This document shows, piece by piece, positions 30,720-44,899 of a stretch of 64,000 nt of DNA. Position numbers and translations under genes: made by a program. The notes beneath the pieces were generated by a model that saw only the letters and a list, made by a program, of their open reading frames with translations, had not been told where the DNA came from and made no database searches. The stretch covers positions 17,973,802-18,037,801 of the forward strand of contig NC_134901.1 of NCBI RefSeq assembly GCF_041734735.1, in the 5' to 3' direction. Origin of the DNA: Babylonia areolata (taxonomy: Eukaryota; Mollusca; Gastropoda; Neogastropoda; Buccinidae). Position 1 is the first letter of the stretch, and every line of letters starts with the position of its first letter.

Positions 30720-33700
30720 GCTACACATGTTATCCCGACATGTCCATTTTTCGTCAATTTTGCAGGCCGCGACCTGGAAAAATATTGCCTAAGTTCAAAT
30801 GCGGATATCTCGGAACTGAGTTGACGCAAGTCTTTTTATGTGGTATTTTTGGACTCGGGAGGTCAAAAACTATACAGAAAGATGTGCTACACATGTTATC
30901 CCGACATGTCCATTTTTCGTCAATTTTGCAGGCCGCGACCTGGAAAAATAGCCTAATTTCAAATGCGGATATCTCGGAACTGAGTTGACGCAAGTCTTTT
31001 TATGTGGTATTTTTGGACTCGGGAGGTCAAAAACTATACAGAAAGATGTGCTACACATGTTATCCCGACATGTCCATTTTTCGTCAATTTTGCAGGCCGC
31101 GACCTGGAAAAATAGTGCCTAATTTCAAATGCGGATATCTCGGAACTGAGTTGACGCAAGTCTTTTTATGTGGTATTTTTGGACTCTGGAGGTCAAAAAC
31201 TATACAGAAAGATGTGCTACACATGTTATCCCGACATGTCCATTTTTCGTCAATTTTGCAGGCCGCGACCTGGAAAAATAGTGTAATTTCAAATGCGGAT
31301 ATCTCGGAACTGAGTTGACGCAAGTCTTTTTATGTGGTATTTTTGGACTCTGGAGGTCAAAAACTATACAGAAAGATGTGCTACACATGTTATCCCGACA
31401 TGTCCATTTTTCGTCAATTTTGCAGGCCGCGACCTGGAAAAATAGTGCCTAATTTCAAATGCGGATATCTCGGAACTGAGTTGACGCAAGTCTTTTTATG
31501 TGGTATTTTTGGACTCGGGAGGTCAAAAACTATACAGAAAGATGTGCTACACATGTTATCCCGACATGTCCATTTTTCGTCAATTTTGCAGGCCGCGACC
31601 TGGAAAAATAGTGCCTAATTTCAAATGCGGATATCTCGGAACTGAGTTGACGCAAGTCTTTTTATGTGGTATTTTTGGACTCGGGAGGTCAAAAACTATA
31701 CAGAAAGATGTGCTACACATGTTATCCCGACATGTCCATTTTTCGTCAATTTTGCAGGCCGCGACCTGGAAAAATAGCGCCTAATTTCAAATGCGGATAT
31801 CTCGGAACTGAGTTGACGCAAGTCTTTTTATGTGGTATTTTTGGACTCGGGAGGTCAAAAACTATACAGAAAGATGTGCTACACATGTTATCCCGACATG
31901 TCCATTTTTCGTCAATTTTGCAGGCCGCGACCTGGAAAAATAGCGCCTAATTTCAAATGCGGATATCTCGGAACTGAGTTGACGCAAGTCTTTTTATGTG
32001 GTATTTTTGGACTCTGGAGGTCAAAAACTATACAGAAAGATGTGCTACACATGTTATCCCGACATGTCCATTTTTCGTCAATTTTGCAGGCCGCGACCTG
32101 GAAAAATAGTGCCTAATTTCAAATGCGGATATCTCGGAACTGAGTTGACGCAAGTCTTTTTATGTGGTATTTTTGGACTCTGGAGGTCAAAAACTATACA
32201 GAAAGATGTGCTACACATGTTATCCCGACATGTCCATTTTTCGTCAATTTTGCAGGCCGCGACCTGGAAAAATAGTACCTAATTTCAAATGCGGATATCT
32301 CGGAACTGAGTTGACGCAAGTCTTTTTATGTGGTATTTTTGGACTCTGGAGGTCAAAAACTATACAGAAAGATGTGCTACACATGTTATCCCGACATGTC
32401 CATTTTTCGTCAATTTTGCAGGCCGCGACCTGGAAAAATAGCGCCTAATTTCAAATGCGGATATCTCGGAACTGAGTTGACGCAAGTCTTTTTATGTGGT
32501 ATTTTTGGACTCGGGAGGTCAAAAACTATACAGAAAGATGTGCTACACATGTTATCCCGACATGTCCATTTTTCGTCAATTTTGCAGGCCGCGACCTGGA
32601 AAAATAGTGCCTAATTTCAAATGCGGATATCTCGGAACTGAGTTGACGCAAGTCTTTTTATGTGGTATTTTTGGACTCGGGAGGTCAAAAACTATACAGA
32701 AAGATGTGCTACACATGTTATCCCGACATGTCCATTTTTCGTCAATTTTGCAGGCCGCGACCTGGAAAAATAGTGCCTAATTTCAAATGCGGATATCTCG
32801 GAACTGAGTTGACGCAAGTCTTTTTATGTGGTATTTTTGGACTCGGGAGGTCAAAAACTATACAGAAAGATGTGCTACACATGTTATCCCGACATGTCCA
32901 TTTTTCGTCAATTTTGCAGGCCGCGACCTGGAAAAATAGTGCCTAATTTCAAATGCGGATATCTCGGAACTGAGTTGACGCAAGTCTTTTTATGTGGTAT
33001 TTTTGGACTCGGGAGGTCAAAAACTATACAGAAAGATGTGCTACACATGTTATCCCGACATGTCCATTTTTCGTCAATTTTGCAGGCCGCGACCTGGAAA
33101 AATAGCGCCTAATTTCAAATGCGGATATCTCGGAACTGAGTTGACGCAAGTCTTTTTATGTGGTATTTTTGGACTCGGAGGTCAAAAACTATACAGAAAG
33201 ATGTGCTACACATGTTATCCCGACATGTCCATTTTTCGTCAATTTTGCAGGCCGCGACCTGGAAAAATAGCGCCTAATTTCAAATGCGGATATCTCGGAA
33301 CTGAGTTGACGCAAGTCTTTTTATGTGGTATTTTTGGACTCTGGAGGTCAAAAACTATACAGAAAGATGTGCTACACATGTTATCCCGACATGTCCATTT
33401 TTCGTCAATTTTGCAGGCCGCGACCTGGAAAAATAGTGCCTAATTTCAAATGCGGATATCTCGGAACTGAGTTGACGCAAGTCTTTTTATGTGGTATTTT
33501 TGGACTCGGGAGGTCAAAAACTATACAGAAAGATGTGCTACACATGTTATCCCGACATGTCCATTTTTCGTCAATTTTGCAGGCCGCGACCTGGAAAAAT
33601 AGTGCCTAATTTCAAATGCGGATATCTCGGAACTGAGTTGACGCAAGTCTTTTTATGTGGTATTTTTGGACTCGGGAGGTCAAAAACTATACAGAAAGAT

Positions 33701-36700
33701 GTGCTACACATGTTATCCCGACATGTCCATTTTTCGTCAATTTTGCAGGCCGCGACCTGGAAAAATAGTACCTAATTTCAAATGCGGATATCTCGGAACT
33801 GAGTTGACGCAAGTCTTTTTATGTGGTATTTTTGGACTCGGAGGTCAAAAACTATACAGAAAGATGTGCTACACATGTTATCCCGACATGTCCATTTTTC
33901 GTCAATTTTGCAGGCCGCGACCTGGAAAAATAGTACCTAATTTCAAATGCGGATATCTCGGAACTGAGTTGACGCAAGTCTTTTTATGTGGTATTTTTGG
34001 ACTCGGGAGGTCAAAAACTATACAGAAAGATGTGCTACACATGTTATCCCGACATGTCCATTTTTCGTCAATTTTGCAGGCCGCGACCTGGAAAAATAGC
34101 CTAATTTCAAATGCGGATATCTCGGAACTGAGTTGACGCAAGTCTTTTTATGTGGTATTTTTGGACTCGGGAGGTCAAAAACTATACAGAAAGATGTGCT
34201 ACACATGTTATCCCGACATGTCCATTTTTCGTCAATTTTGCAGGCCGCGACCTGGAAAAATAGTGCCTAAAATTTCAAATGCGGATATCTCGGAACTGAG
34301 TTGACGCAAGTCTTTTTATGTGGTATTTTTGGACTCGGGAGGTCAAAAACTATACAGAAAGATGTGCTACACATGTTATCCCGACATGTCCATTTTTCGT
34401 CAATTTTGCAGGCCGCGACCTGGAAAAATAGCGCCTAATTTCAAATGCGGATATCTCGGAACTGAGTTGACGCAAGTCTTTTTATGTGGTATTTTTGGAC
34501 TCTGGAGGTCAAAAACTATACAGAAAGATGTGCTACACATGTTATCCCGACATGTCCATTTTTCGTCAATTTTGCAGGCCGCGACCTGGAAAAATAGTGC
34601 CTAATTTCAAATGCGGATATCTCGGAACTGAGTTGACGCAAGTCTTTTTATGTGGTATTTTTGGACTCGGGAGGTCAAAAACTATACAGAAAGATGTGCT
34701 ACACATGTTATCCCGACATGTCCATTTTTCGTCAATTTTGCAGGCCGCGACCTGGAAAAATAGTGCCTAATTTCAAATGCGGATATCTCGGAACTGAGTT
34801 GACGCAAGTCTTTTTATGTGGTATTTTTGGACTCTGGAGGTCAAAAACTATACAGAAAGATGTGCTACACATGTTATCCCGACATGTCCATTTTTCGTCA
34901 ATTTTGCAGGCCGCGACCTGGAAAAATAGCGCCTAATTTCAAATGCGGATATCTCGGAACTGAGTTGACGCAAGTCTTTTTATGTGGTATTTTTGGACTC
35001 GGGAGGTCAAAAACTATACAGAAAGATGTGCTACACATGTTATCCCGACATGTCCATTTTTCGTCAATTTTGCAGGCCGCGACCTGGAAAAATAGTGCCT
35101 AATTTCAAATGCGGATATCTCGGAACTGAGTTGACGCAAGTCTTTTTATGTGGTATTTTTGGACTCGGAGGTCAAAAACTATACAGAAAGATGTGCTACA
35201 CATGTTATCCCGACATGTCCATTTTTCGTCAATTTTGCAGGCCGCGACCTGGAAAAATAGTGCCTAATTTCAAATGCGGATATCTCGGAACTGAGTTGAC
35301 GCAAGTCTTTTTATGTGGTATTTTTGGACTCGGGAGGTCAAAAACTATACAGAAAGATGTGCTACACATGTTATCCCGACATGTCCATTTTTCGTCAATT
35401 TTGCAGGCCGCGACCTGGAAAAATAGCGCTAATTTCAAATGCGGATATCTCGGAACTGAGTTGACGCAAGTCTTTTTATGTGGTATTTTTGGACTCGGGA
35501 GGTCAAAAACTATACAGAAAGATGTGCTACACATGTTATCCCGACATGTCCATTTTTCGTCAATTTTGCAGGCCGCGACCTGGAAAAATAGCGCCTAATT
35601 TCAAATGCGGATATCTCGGAACTGAGTTGACGCAAGTCTTTTTATGTGGTATTTTTGGACTCGGGAGGTCAAAAACTATACAGAAAGATGTGCTACACAT
35701 GTTATCCCGACATGTCCATTTTTCGTCAATTTTGCAGGCCGCGACCTGGAAAAATAGCCTAATTTCAAATGCGGATATCTCGGAACTGAGTTGACGCAAG
35801 TCTTTTTATGTGGTATTTTTGGACTCTGGAGGTCAAAAACTATACAGAAAGATGTGCTACACATGTTATCCCGACATGTCCATTTTTCGTCAATTTTGCA
35901 GGCCGCGACCTGGAAAAATAGTGCCTAATTTCAAATGCGGATATCTCGGAACTGAGTTGACGCAAGTCTTTTTATGTGGTATTTTTGGACTCGGGAGGTC
36001 AAAAACTATACAGAAAGATGTGCTACACATGTTATCCCGACATGTCCATTTTTCGTCAATTTTGCAGGCCGCGACCTGGAAAAATAGCGCCTAATTTCAA
36101 ATGCGGATATCTCGGAACTGAGTTGACGCAAGTCTTTTTATGTGGTATTTTTGGACTCGGAGGTCAAAAACTATACAGAAAGATGTGCTACACATGTTAT
36201 CCCGACATGTCCATTTTTCGTCAATTTTGCAGGCCGCGACCTGGAAAAATAGCGCCTAATTTCAAATGCGGATATCTCGGAACTGAGTTGACGCAAGTCT
36301 TTTTATGTGGTATTTTTGGACTCGGGAGGTCAAAAACTATACAGAAAGATGTGCTACACATGTTATCCCGACATGTCCATTTTTCGTCAATTTTGCAGGC
36401 CGCGACCTGGAAAAATAGCACCTAATTTCAAATGCGGATATCTCGGAACTGAGTTGACGCAAGTCTTTTTATGTGGTATTTTTGGACTCTGGAGGTCAAA
36501 AACTATACAGAAAGATGTGCTACACATGTTATCCCGACATGTCCATTTTTCGTCAATTTTGCAGGCCGCGACCTGGAAAAATAGTGCCTAATTTCAAATG
36601 CGGATATCTCGGAACTGAGTTGACGCAAGTCTTTTTATGTGGTATTTTTGGACTCGGGAGGTCAAAAACTATACAGAAAGATGTGCTACACATGTTATCC

Positions 36701-39700
36701 CGACATGTCCATTTTTCGTCAATTTTGCAGGCCGCGACCTGGAAAAATAGTGCCTAATTTCAAATGCGGATATCTCGGAACTGAGTTGACGCAAGTCTTT
36801 TTATGTGGTATTTTTGGACTCGGGAGGTCAAAAACTATACAGAAAGATGTGCTACACATGTTATCCCGACATGTCCATTTTTCGTCAATTTTGCAGGCCG
36901 CGACCTGGAAAAATAGCGCCTAATTTCAAATGCGGATATCTCGGAACTGAGTTGACGCAAGTCTTTTTATGTGGTATTTTTGGACTCGGGAGGTCAAAAA
37001 CTATACAGAAAGATGTGCTACACATGTTATCCCGACATGTCCATTTTTCGTCAATTTTGCAGGCCGCGACCTGGAAAAATAGCGCCTAATTTCAAATGCG
37101 GATATCTCGGAACTGAGTTGACGCAAGTCTTTTTATGTGGTATTTTTGGACTCGGGAGGTCAAAAACTATACAGAAAGATGTGCTACACATGTTATCCCG
37201 ACATGTCCATTTTTCGTCAATTTTGCAGGCCGCGACCTGGAAAAATAGTGCCTAATTTCAAATGCGGATATCTCGGAACTGAGTTGACGCAAGTCTTTTT
37301 ATGTGGTATTTTTGGACTCGGGAGGTCAAAAACTATACAGAAAGATGTGCTACACATGTTATCCCGACATGTCCATTTTTCGTCAATTTTGCAGGCCGCG
37401 ACCTGGAAAAATAGTACCTAATTTCAAATGCGGATATCTCGGAACTGAGTTGACGCAAGTCTTTTTATGTGGTATTTTTGGACTCGGGAGGTCAAAAACT
37501 ATACAGAAAGATGTGCTACACATGTTATCCCGACATGTCCATTTTTCGTCAATTTTGCAGGCCGCGACCTGGAAAAATAGCCCTAATTTCAAATGCGGAT
37601 ATCTCGGAACTGAGTTGACGCAAGTCTTTTTATGTGGTATTTTTGGACTCGGGAGGTCAAAAACTATACAGAAAGATGTGCTACACATGTTATCCCGACA
37701 TGTCCATTTTTCGTCAATTTTGCAGGCCGCGACCTGGAAAAATAGCGCCTAATTTCAAATGCGGATATCTCGGAACTGAGTTGACGCAAGTCTTTTTATG
37801 TGGTATTTTTGGACTCGGGAGGTCAAAAACTATACAGAAAGATGTGCTACACATGTTATCCCGACATGTCCATTTTTCGTCAATTTTGCAGGCCGCGACC
37901 TGGAAAAATAGCCTAATTTCAAATGCGGATATCTCGGAACTGAGTTGACGCAAGTCTTTTTATGTGGTATTTTTGGACTCGGGAGGTCAAAAACTATACA
38001 GAAAGATGTGCTACACATGTTATCCCGACATGTCCATTTTTCGTCAATTTTGCAGGCCGCGACCTGGAAAAATAGCGCCTAATTTCAAATGCGGATATCT
38101 CGGAACTGAGTTGACGCAAGTCTTTTTATGTGGTATTTTTGGACTCGGGAGGTCAAAAACTATACAGAAAGATGTGCTACACATGTTATCCCGACATGTC
38201 CATTTTTCGTCAATTTTGCAGGCCGCGACCTGGAAAAATAGCGCCTAATTTCAAATGCGGATATCTCGGAACTGAGTTGACGCAAGTCTTTTTATGTGGT
38301 ATTTTTGGACTCGGGAGGTCAAAAACTATACAGAAAGATGTGCTACACATGTTATCCCGACATGTCCATTTTTCGTCAATTTTGCAGGCCGCGACCTGGA
38401 AAAATAGCGCCTAATTTCAAATGCGGATATCTCGGAACTGAGTTGACGCAAGTCTTTTTATGTGGTATTTTTGGACTCGGGAGGTCAAAAACTATACAGA
38501 AAGATGTGCTACACATGTTATCCCGACATGTCCATTTTTCGTCAATTTTGCAGGCCGCGACCTGGAAAAATAGCGCCTAATTTCAAATGCGGATATCTCG
38601 GAACTGAGTTGACGCAAGTCTTTTTATGTGGTATTTTTGGACTCGGGAGGTCAAAAACTATACAGAAAGATGTGCTACACATGTTATCCCGACATGTCCA
38701 TTTTTCGTCAATTTTGCAGGCCGCGACCTGGAAAAATAGCGCCTAATTTCAAATGCGGATATCTCGGAACTGAGTTGACGCAAGTCTTTTTATGTGGTAT
38801 TTTTGGACTCGGGAGGTCAAAAACTATACAGAAAGATGTGCTACACATGTTATCCCGACATGTCCATTTTTCGTCAATTTTGCAGGCCGCGACCTGGAAA
38901 AATAGCGCCTAATTTCAAATGCGGATATCTCGGAACTGAGTTGACGCAAGTCTTTTTATGTGGTATTTTTGGACTCGGGAGGTCAAAAACTATACAGAAA
39001 GATGTGCTACACATGTTATCCCGACATGTCCATTTTTCGTCAATTTTGCAGGCCGCGACCTGGAAAAATAGTGCCTAATTTCAAATGCGGATATCTCGGA
39101 ACTGAGTTGACGCAAGTCTTTTTATGTGGTATTTTTGGACTCGGGAGGTCAAAAACTATACAGAAAGATGTGCTACACATGTTATCCCGACATGTCCATT
39201 TTTCGTCAATTTTGCAGGCCGCGACCTGGAAAAATAGTGCCTAATTTCAAATGCGGATATCTCGGAACTGAGTTGACGCAAGTCTTTTTATGTGGTATTT
39301 TTGGACTCGGGAGGTCAAAAACTATACAGAAAGATGTGCTACACATGTTATCCCGACATGTCCATTTTTCGTCAATTTTGCAGGCCGCGACCTGGAAAAA
39401 TAGCGCCTAATTTCAAATGCGGATATCTCGGAACTGAGTTGACGCAAGTCTTTTTATGTGGTATTTTTGGACTCTGGAGGTCAAAAACTATACAGAAAGA
39501 TGTGCTACACATGTTATCCCGACATGTCCATTTTTCGTCAATTTTGCAGGCCGCGACCTGGAAAAATAGCGCCTAATTTCAAATGCGGATATCTCGGAAC
39601 TGAGTTGACGCAAGTCTTTTTATGTGGTATTTTTGGACTCGGGAGGTCAAAAACTATACAGAAAGATGTGCTACACATGTTATCCCGACATGTCCATTTT

Positions 39701-42700
39701 TCGTCAATTTTGCAGGCCGCGACCTGGAAAAATAGCGCCTAATTTCAAATGCGGATATCTCGGAACTGAGTTGACGCAAGTCTTTTTATGTGGTATTTTT
39801 GGACTCGGGAGGTCAAAAACTATACAGAAAGATGTGCTACACATGTTATCCCGACATGTCCATTTTTCGTCAATTTTGCAGGCCGCGACCTGGAAAAATA
39901 GCGCCTAATTTCAAATGCGGATATCTCGGAACTGAGTTGACGCAAGTCTTTTTATGTGGTATTTTTGGACTCGGGAGGTCAAAAACTATACAGAAAGATG
40001 TGCTACACATGTTATCCCGACATGTCCATTTTTCGTCAATTTTGCAGGCCGCGACCTGGAAAAATAGTGCCTAATTTCAAATGCGGATATCTCGGAACTG
40101 AGTTGACGCAAGTCTTTTTATGTGGTATTTTTGGACTCGGGAGGTCAAAAACTATACAGAAAGATGTGCTACACATGTTATCCCGACATGTCCATTTTTC
40201 GTCAATTTTGCAGGCCGCGACCTGGAAAAATAGCGCCTAATTTCAAATGCGGATATCTCGGAACTGAGTTGACGCAAGTCTTTTTATGTGGTATTTTTGG
40301 ACTCGGGAGGTCAAAAACTATACAGAAAGATGTGCTACACATGTTATCCCGACATGTCCATTTTTCGTCAATTTTGCAGGCCGCGACCTGGAAAAATAGT
40401 ACCTAATTTCAAATGCGGATATCTCGGAACTGAGTTGACGCAAGTCTTTTTATGTGGTATTTTTGGACTCGGGAGGTCAAAAACTATACAGAAAGATGTG
40501 CTACACATGTTATCCCGACATGTCCATTTTTCGTCAATTTTGCAGGCCGCGACCTGGAAAAATAGCGCCTAATTTCAAATGCGGATATCTCGGAACTGAG
40601 TTGACGCAAGTCTTTTTATGTGGTATTTTTGGACTCGGGAGGTCAAAAACTATACAGAAAGATGTGCTACACATGTTATCCCGACATGTCCATTTTTCGT
40701 CAATTTTGCAGGCCGCGACCTGGAAAAATAGCGCCTAATTTCAAATGCGGATATCTCGGAACTGAGTTGACGCAAGTCTTTTTATGTGGTATTTTTGGAC
40801 TCGGGAGGTCAAAAACTATACAGAAAGATGTGCTACACATGTTATCCCGACATGTCCATTTTTCGTCAATTTTGCAGGCCGCGACCTGGAAAAATAGCGC
40901 CTAATTTCAAATGCGGATATCTCGGAACTGAGTTGACGCAAGTCTTTTTATGTGGTATTTTTGGACTCGGGAGGTCAAAAACTATACAGAAAGATGTGCT
41001 ACACATGTTATCCCGACATGTCCATTTTTCGTCAATTTTGCAGGCCGCGACCTGGAAAAATAGCGCCTAATTTCAAATGCGGATATCTCGGAACTGAGTT
41101 GACGCAAGTCTTTTTATGTGGTATTTTTGGACTCGGGAGGTCAAAAACTATACAGAAAGATGTGCTACACATGTTATCCCGACATGTCCATTTTTCGTCA
41201 ATTTTGCAGGCCGCGACCTGGAAAAATAGCGCCTAATTTCAAATGCGGATATCTCGGAACTGAGTTGACGCAAGTCTTTTTATGTGGTATTTTTGGACTC
41301 GGGAGGTCAAAAACTATACAGAAAGATGTGCTACACATGTTATCCCGACATGTCCATTTTTCGTCAATTTTGCAGGCCGCGACCTGGAAAAATAGCGCCT
41401 AATTTCAAATGCGGATATCTCGGAACTGAGTTGACGCAAGTCTTTTTATGTGGTATTTTTGGACTCGGGGGTCAAAAACTATACAGAAAGATGTGCTACA
41501 CATGTTATCCCGACATGTCCATTTTTCGTCAATTTTGCAGGCCGCGACCTGGAAAAATAGTACCTAATTTCAAATGCGGATATCTCGGAACTGAGTTGAC
41601 GCAAGTCTTTTTATGTGGTATTTTTGGACTCTGGAGGTCAAAAACTATACAGAAAGATGTGCTACACATGTTATCCCGACATGTCCATTTTTCGTCAATT
41701 TTGCAGGCCGCGACCTGGAAAAATAGTACCTAATTTCAAATGCGGATATCTCGGAACTGAGTTGACGCAAGTCTTTTTATGTGGTATTTTTGGACTCGGG
41801 AGGTCAAAAACTATACAGAAAGATGTGCTACACATGTTATCCCGACATGTCCATTTTTCGTCAATTTTGCAGGCCGCGACCTGGAAAAATAGCGCCTAAT
41901 TTCAAATGCGGATATCTCGGAACTGAGTTGACGCAAGTCTTTTTATGTGGTATTTTTGGACTCGGGAGGTCAAAAACTATACAGAAAGATGTGCTACACA
42001 TGTTATCCCGACATGTCCATTTTTCGTCAATTTTGCAGGCCGCGACCTGGAAAAATAGCGCCTAATTTCAAATGCGGATATCTCGGAACTGAGTTGACGC
42101 AAGTCTTTTTATGTGGTATTTTTGGACTCGGGAGGTCAAAAACTATACAGAAAGATGTGCTACACATGTTATCCCGACATGTCCATTTTTCGTCAATTTT
42201 GCAGGCCGCGACCTGGAAAAATAGCGCCTAATTTCAAATGCGGATATCTCGGAACTGAGTTGACGCAAGTCTTTTTATGTGGTATTTTTGGACTCGGGAG
42301 GTCAAAAACTATACAGAAAGATGTGCTACACATGTTATCCCGACATGTCCATTTTTCGTCAATTTTGCAGGCCGCGACCTGGAAAAATAGCGCCTAATTT
42401 CAAATGCGGATATCTCGGAACTGAGTTGACGCAAGTCTTTTTATGTGGTATTTTTGGACTCGGGAGGTCAAAAACTATACAGAAAGATGTGCTACACATG
42501 TTATCCCGACATGTCCATTTTTCGTCAATTTTGCAGGCCGCGACCTGGAAAAATAGCGCCTAATTTCAAATGCGGATATCTCGGAACTGAGTTGACGCAA
42601 GTCTTTTTATGTGGTATTTTTGGACTCGGGAGGTCAAAAACTATACAGAAAGATGTGCTACACATGTTATCCCGACATGTCCATTTTTCGTCAATTTTGC

Positions 42701-44799
42701 AGGCCGCGACCTGGAAAAATAGCGCCTAATTTCAAATGCGGATATCTCGGAACTGAGTTGACGCAAGTCTTTTTATGTGGTATTTTTGGACTCGGGAGGT
42801 CAAAAACTATACAGAAAGATGTGCTACACATGTTATCCCGACATGTCCATTTTTCGTCAATTTTGCAGGCCGCGACCTGGAAAAATAGCGCCTAATTTCA
42901 AATGCGGATATCTCGGAACTGAGTTGACGCAAGTCTTTTTATGTGGTATTTTTGGACTCGGGAGGTCAAAAACTATACAGAAAGATGTGCTACACATGTT
43001 ATCCCGACATGTCCATTTTTCGTCAATTTTGCAGGCCGCGACCTGGAAAAATAGCGCCTAATTTCAAATGCGGATATCTCGGAACTGAGTTGACGCAAGT
43101 CTTTTTATGTGGTATTTTTGGACTCGGGAGGTCAAAAACTATACAGAAAGATGTGCTACACATGTTATCCCGACATGTCCATTTTTCGTCAATTTTGCAG
43201 GCCGCGACCTGGAAAAATAGCGCCTAATTTCAAATGCGGATATCTCGGAACTGAGTTGACGCAAGTCTTTTTATGTGGTATTTTTGGACTCGGGAGGTCA
43301 AAAACTATACAGAAAGATGTGCTACACATGTTATCCCGACATGTCCATTTTTCGTCAATTTTGCAGGCCGCGACCTGGAAAAATAGCGCCTAATTTCAAA
43401 TGCGGATATCTCGGAACTGAGTTGACGCAAGTCTTTTTATGTGGTATTTTTGGACTCGGGAGGTCAAAAACTATACAGAAAGATGTGCTACACATGTTAT
43501 CCCGACATGTCCATTTTTCGTCAATTTTGCAGGCCGCGACCTGGAAAAATAGCGCCTAATTTCAAATGCGGATATCTCGGAACTGAGTTGACGCAAGTCT
43601 TTTTATGTGGTATTTTTGGACTCGGGAGGTCAAAAACTATACAGAAAGATGTGCTACACATGTTATCCCGACATGTCCATTTTTCGTCAATTTTGCAGGC
43701 CGCGACCTGGAAAAATAGCGCCTAATTTCAAATGCGGATATCTCGGAACTGAGTTGACGCAAGTCTTTTTATGTGGTATTTTTGGACTCGGGAGGTCAAA
43801 AACTATACAGAAAGATGTGCTACACATGTTATCCCGACATGTCCATTTTTCGTCAATTTTGCAGGCCGCGACCTGGAAAAATAGCGCCTAATTTCAAATG
43901 CGGATATCTCGGAACTGAGTTGACGCAAGTCTTTTTATGTGGTATTTTTGGACTCGGGAGGTCAAAAACTATACAGAAAGATGTGCTACACATGTTATCC
44001 CGACATGTCCATTTTTCGTCAATTTTGCAGGCCGCGACCTGGAAAAATAGCGAATAATTTCAAATGCGGATATCTCGGAACTGAGTTGACGCAAGTCTTT
44101 TTATGTGGTATTTTTGGACTCGGGAGGTCAAAAACTATACAGAAAGATGTGCTACACATGTTATCCCGACATGTCCATTTTTCGTCAATTTTGCAGGCCG
44201 CGACCTGGAAAAATAGCGAATAATTTCAAATGCGGATATCTCGGAACTGAGTTGACGCAAGTCTTTTTATGTGGTATTTTTGGACTCGGGAGGTCAAAAA
44301 CTATACAGAAAGATGTGCTACACATGTTATCCCGACATGTCCATTTTTCGTCAATTTTGCAGGCCGCGACCTGGAAAAATAGCGCCTAATTTCAAATGCG
44401 GATATCTCGGAACTGAGTTGACGCAAGTCTTTTTATGTGGTATTTTTGGACTCGGGAGGTCAAAAACTATACAGAAAGATGTGCTACACATGTTATCCCG
44501 ACATGTCCATTTTTCGTCAATTTTGCAGGCCGCGACCTGGAAAAATAGCGCCTAATTTCAAATGCGGATATCTCGGAACTGAGTTGACGCAAGTCTTTTT
44601 ATGTGGTATTTTTGGACTCGGGAGGTCAAAAACTATACAGAAAGATGTGCTACACATGTTATCCCGACATGTCCATTTTTCGTCAATTTTGCAGGCCGCG
44701 ACCTGGAAAAATAGCGCCTAATTTCAAATGCGGATATCTCGGAACTGAGTTGACGCAAGTCTTTTTATGTGGTATTTTTGGACTCGGGAGGTCAAAAAC
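30720..44799 (+). repeat. homogenised satellite core (about 85 monomers)
   Basis: Monomers repeat every 166 bp almost without change. What varies is mainly a C[G/T]GG position (CTCGGGAGG or CTCTGGAGG), the TAG[C/T][G/A]CC junction, and rare length variants (one base lost in CTCGGAGG; four lost in AATAGCCTAA). From about 41,780 to the gap nearly every monomer is the CTCGGGAGG/TAGCGCC type, so the core becomes purer toward the right. Confidence 0.95.
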
Positions 44800-44899
44800 N
44801 NNNNNNNNNNNNNNNNNNNNNNNNNNNNNNNNNNNNNNNNNNNNNNNNNNNNNNNNNNNNNNNNNNNNNNNNNNNNNNNNNNNNNNNNNNNNNNNNNNN
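44800..44899. other. assembly gap, 100 N
   Basis: Exactly 100 N, the usual placeholder for a gap of unknown size. It breaks the array between the homogenised core (ending GTCAAAAAC) and the right arm (starting GCCTAATTTC). Confidence 0.99.

Noticed and set aside
30870-31058. Minus-strand frames (MCSTSFCIVFDL...) in the array
   Set aside because: Antisense reading of the same monomer, with the same periodicity; no sign of coding constraint.
31334-31618. Recurrent 94-codon plus-strand open frame (MVFLDSGGQ...) in every satellite monomer as a gene family
   Set aside because: It spans 1.7 monomers, overlaps its neighbours in rotating frames, has no promoter, domain or independent copy, and follows from the nucleotide repeat.
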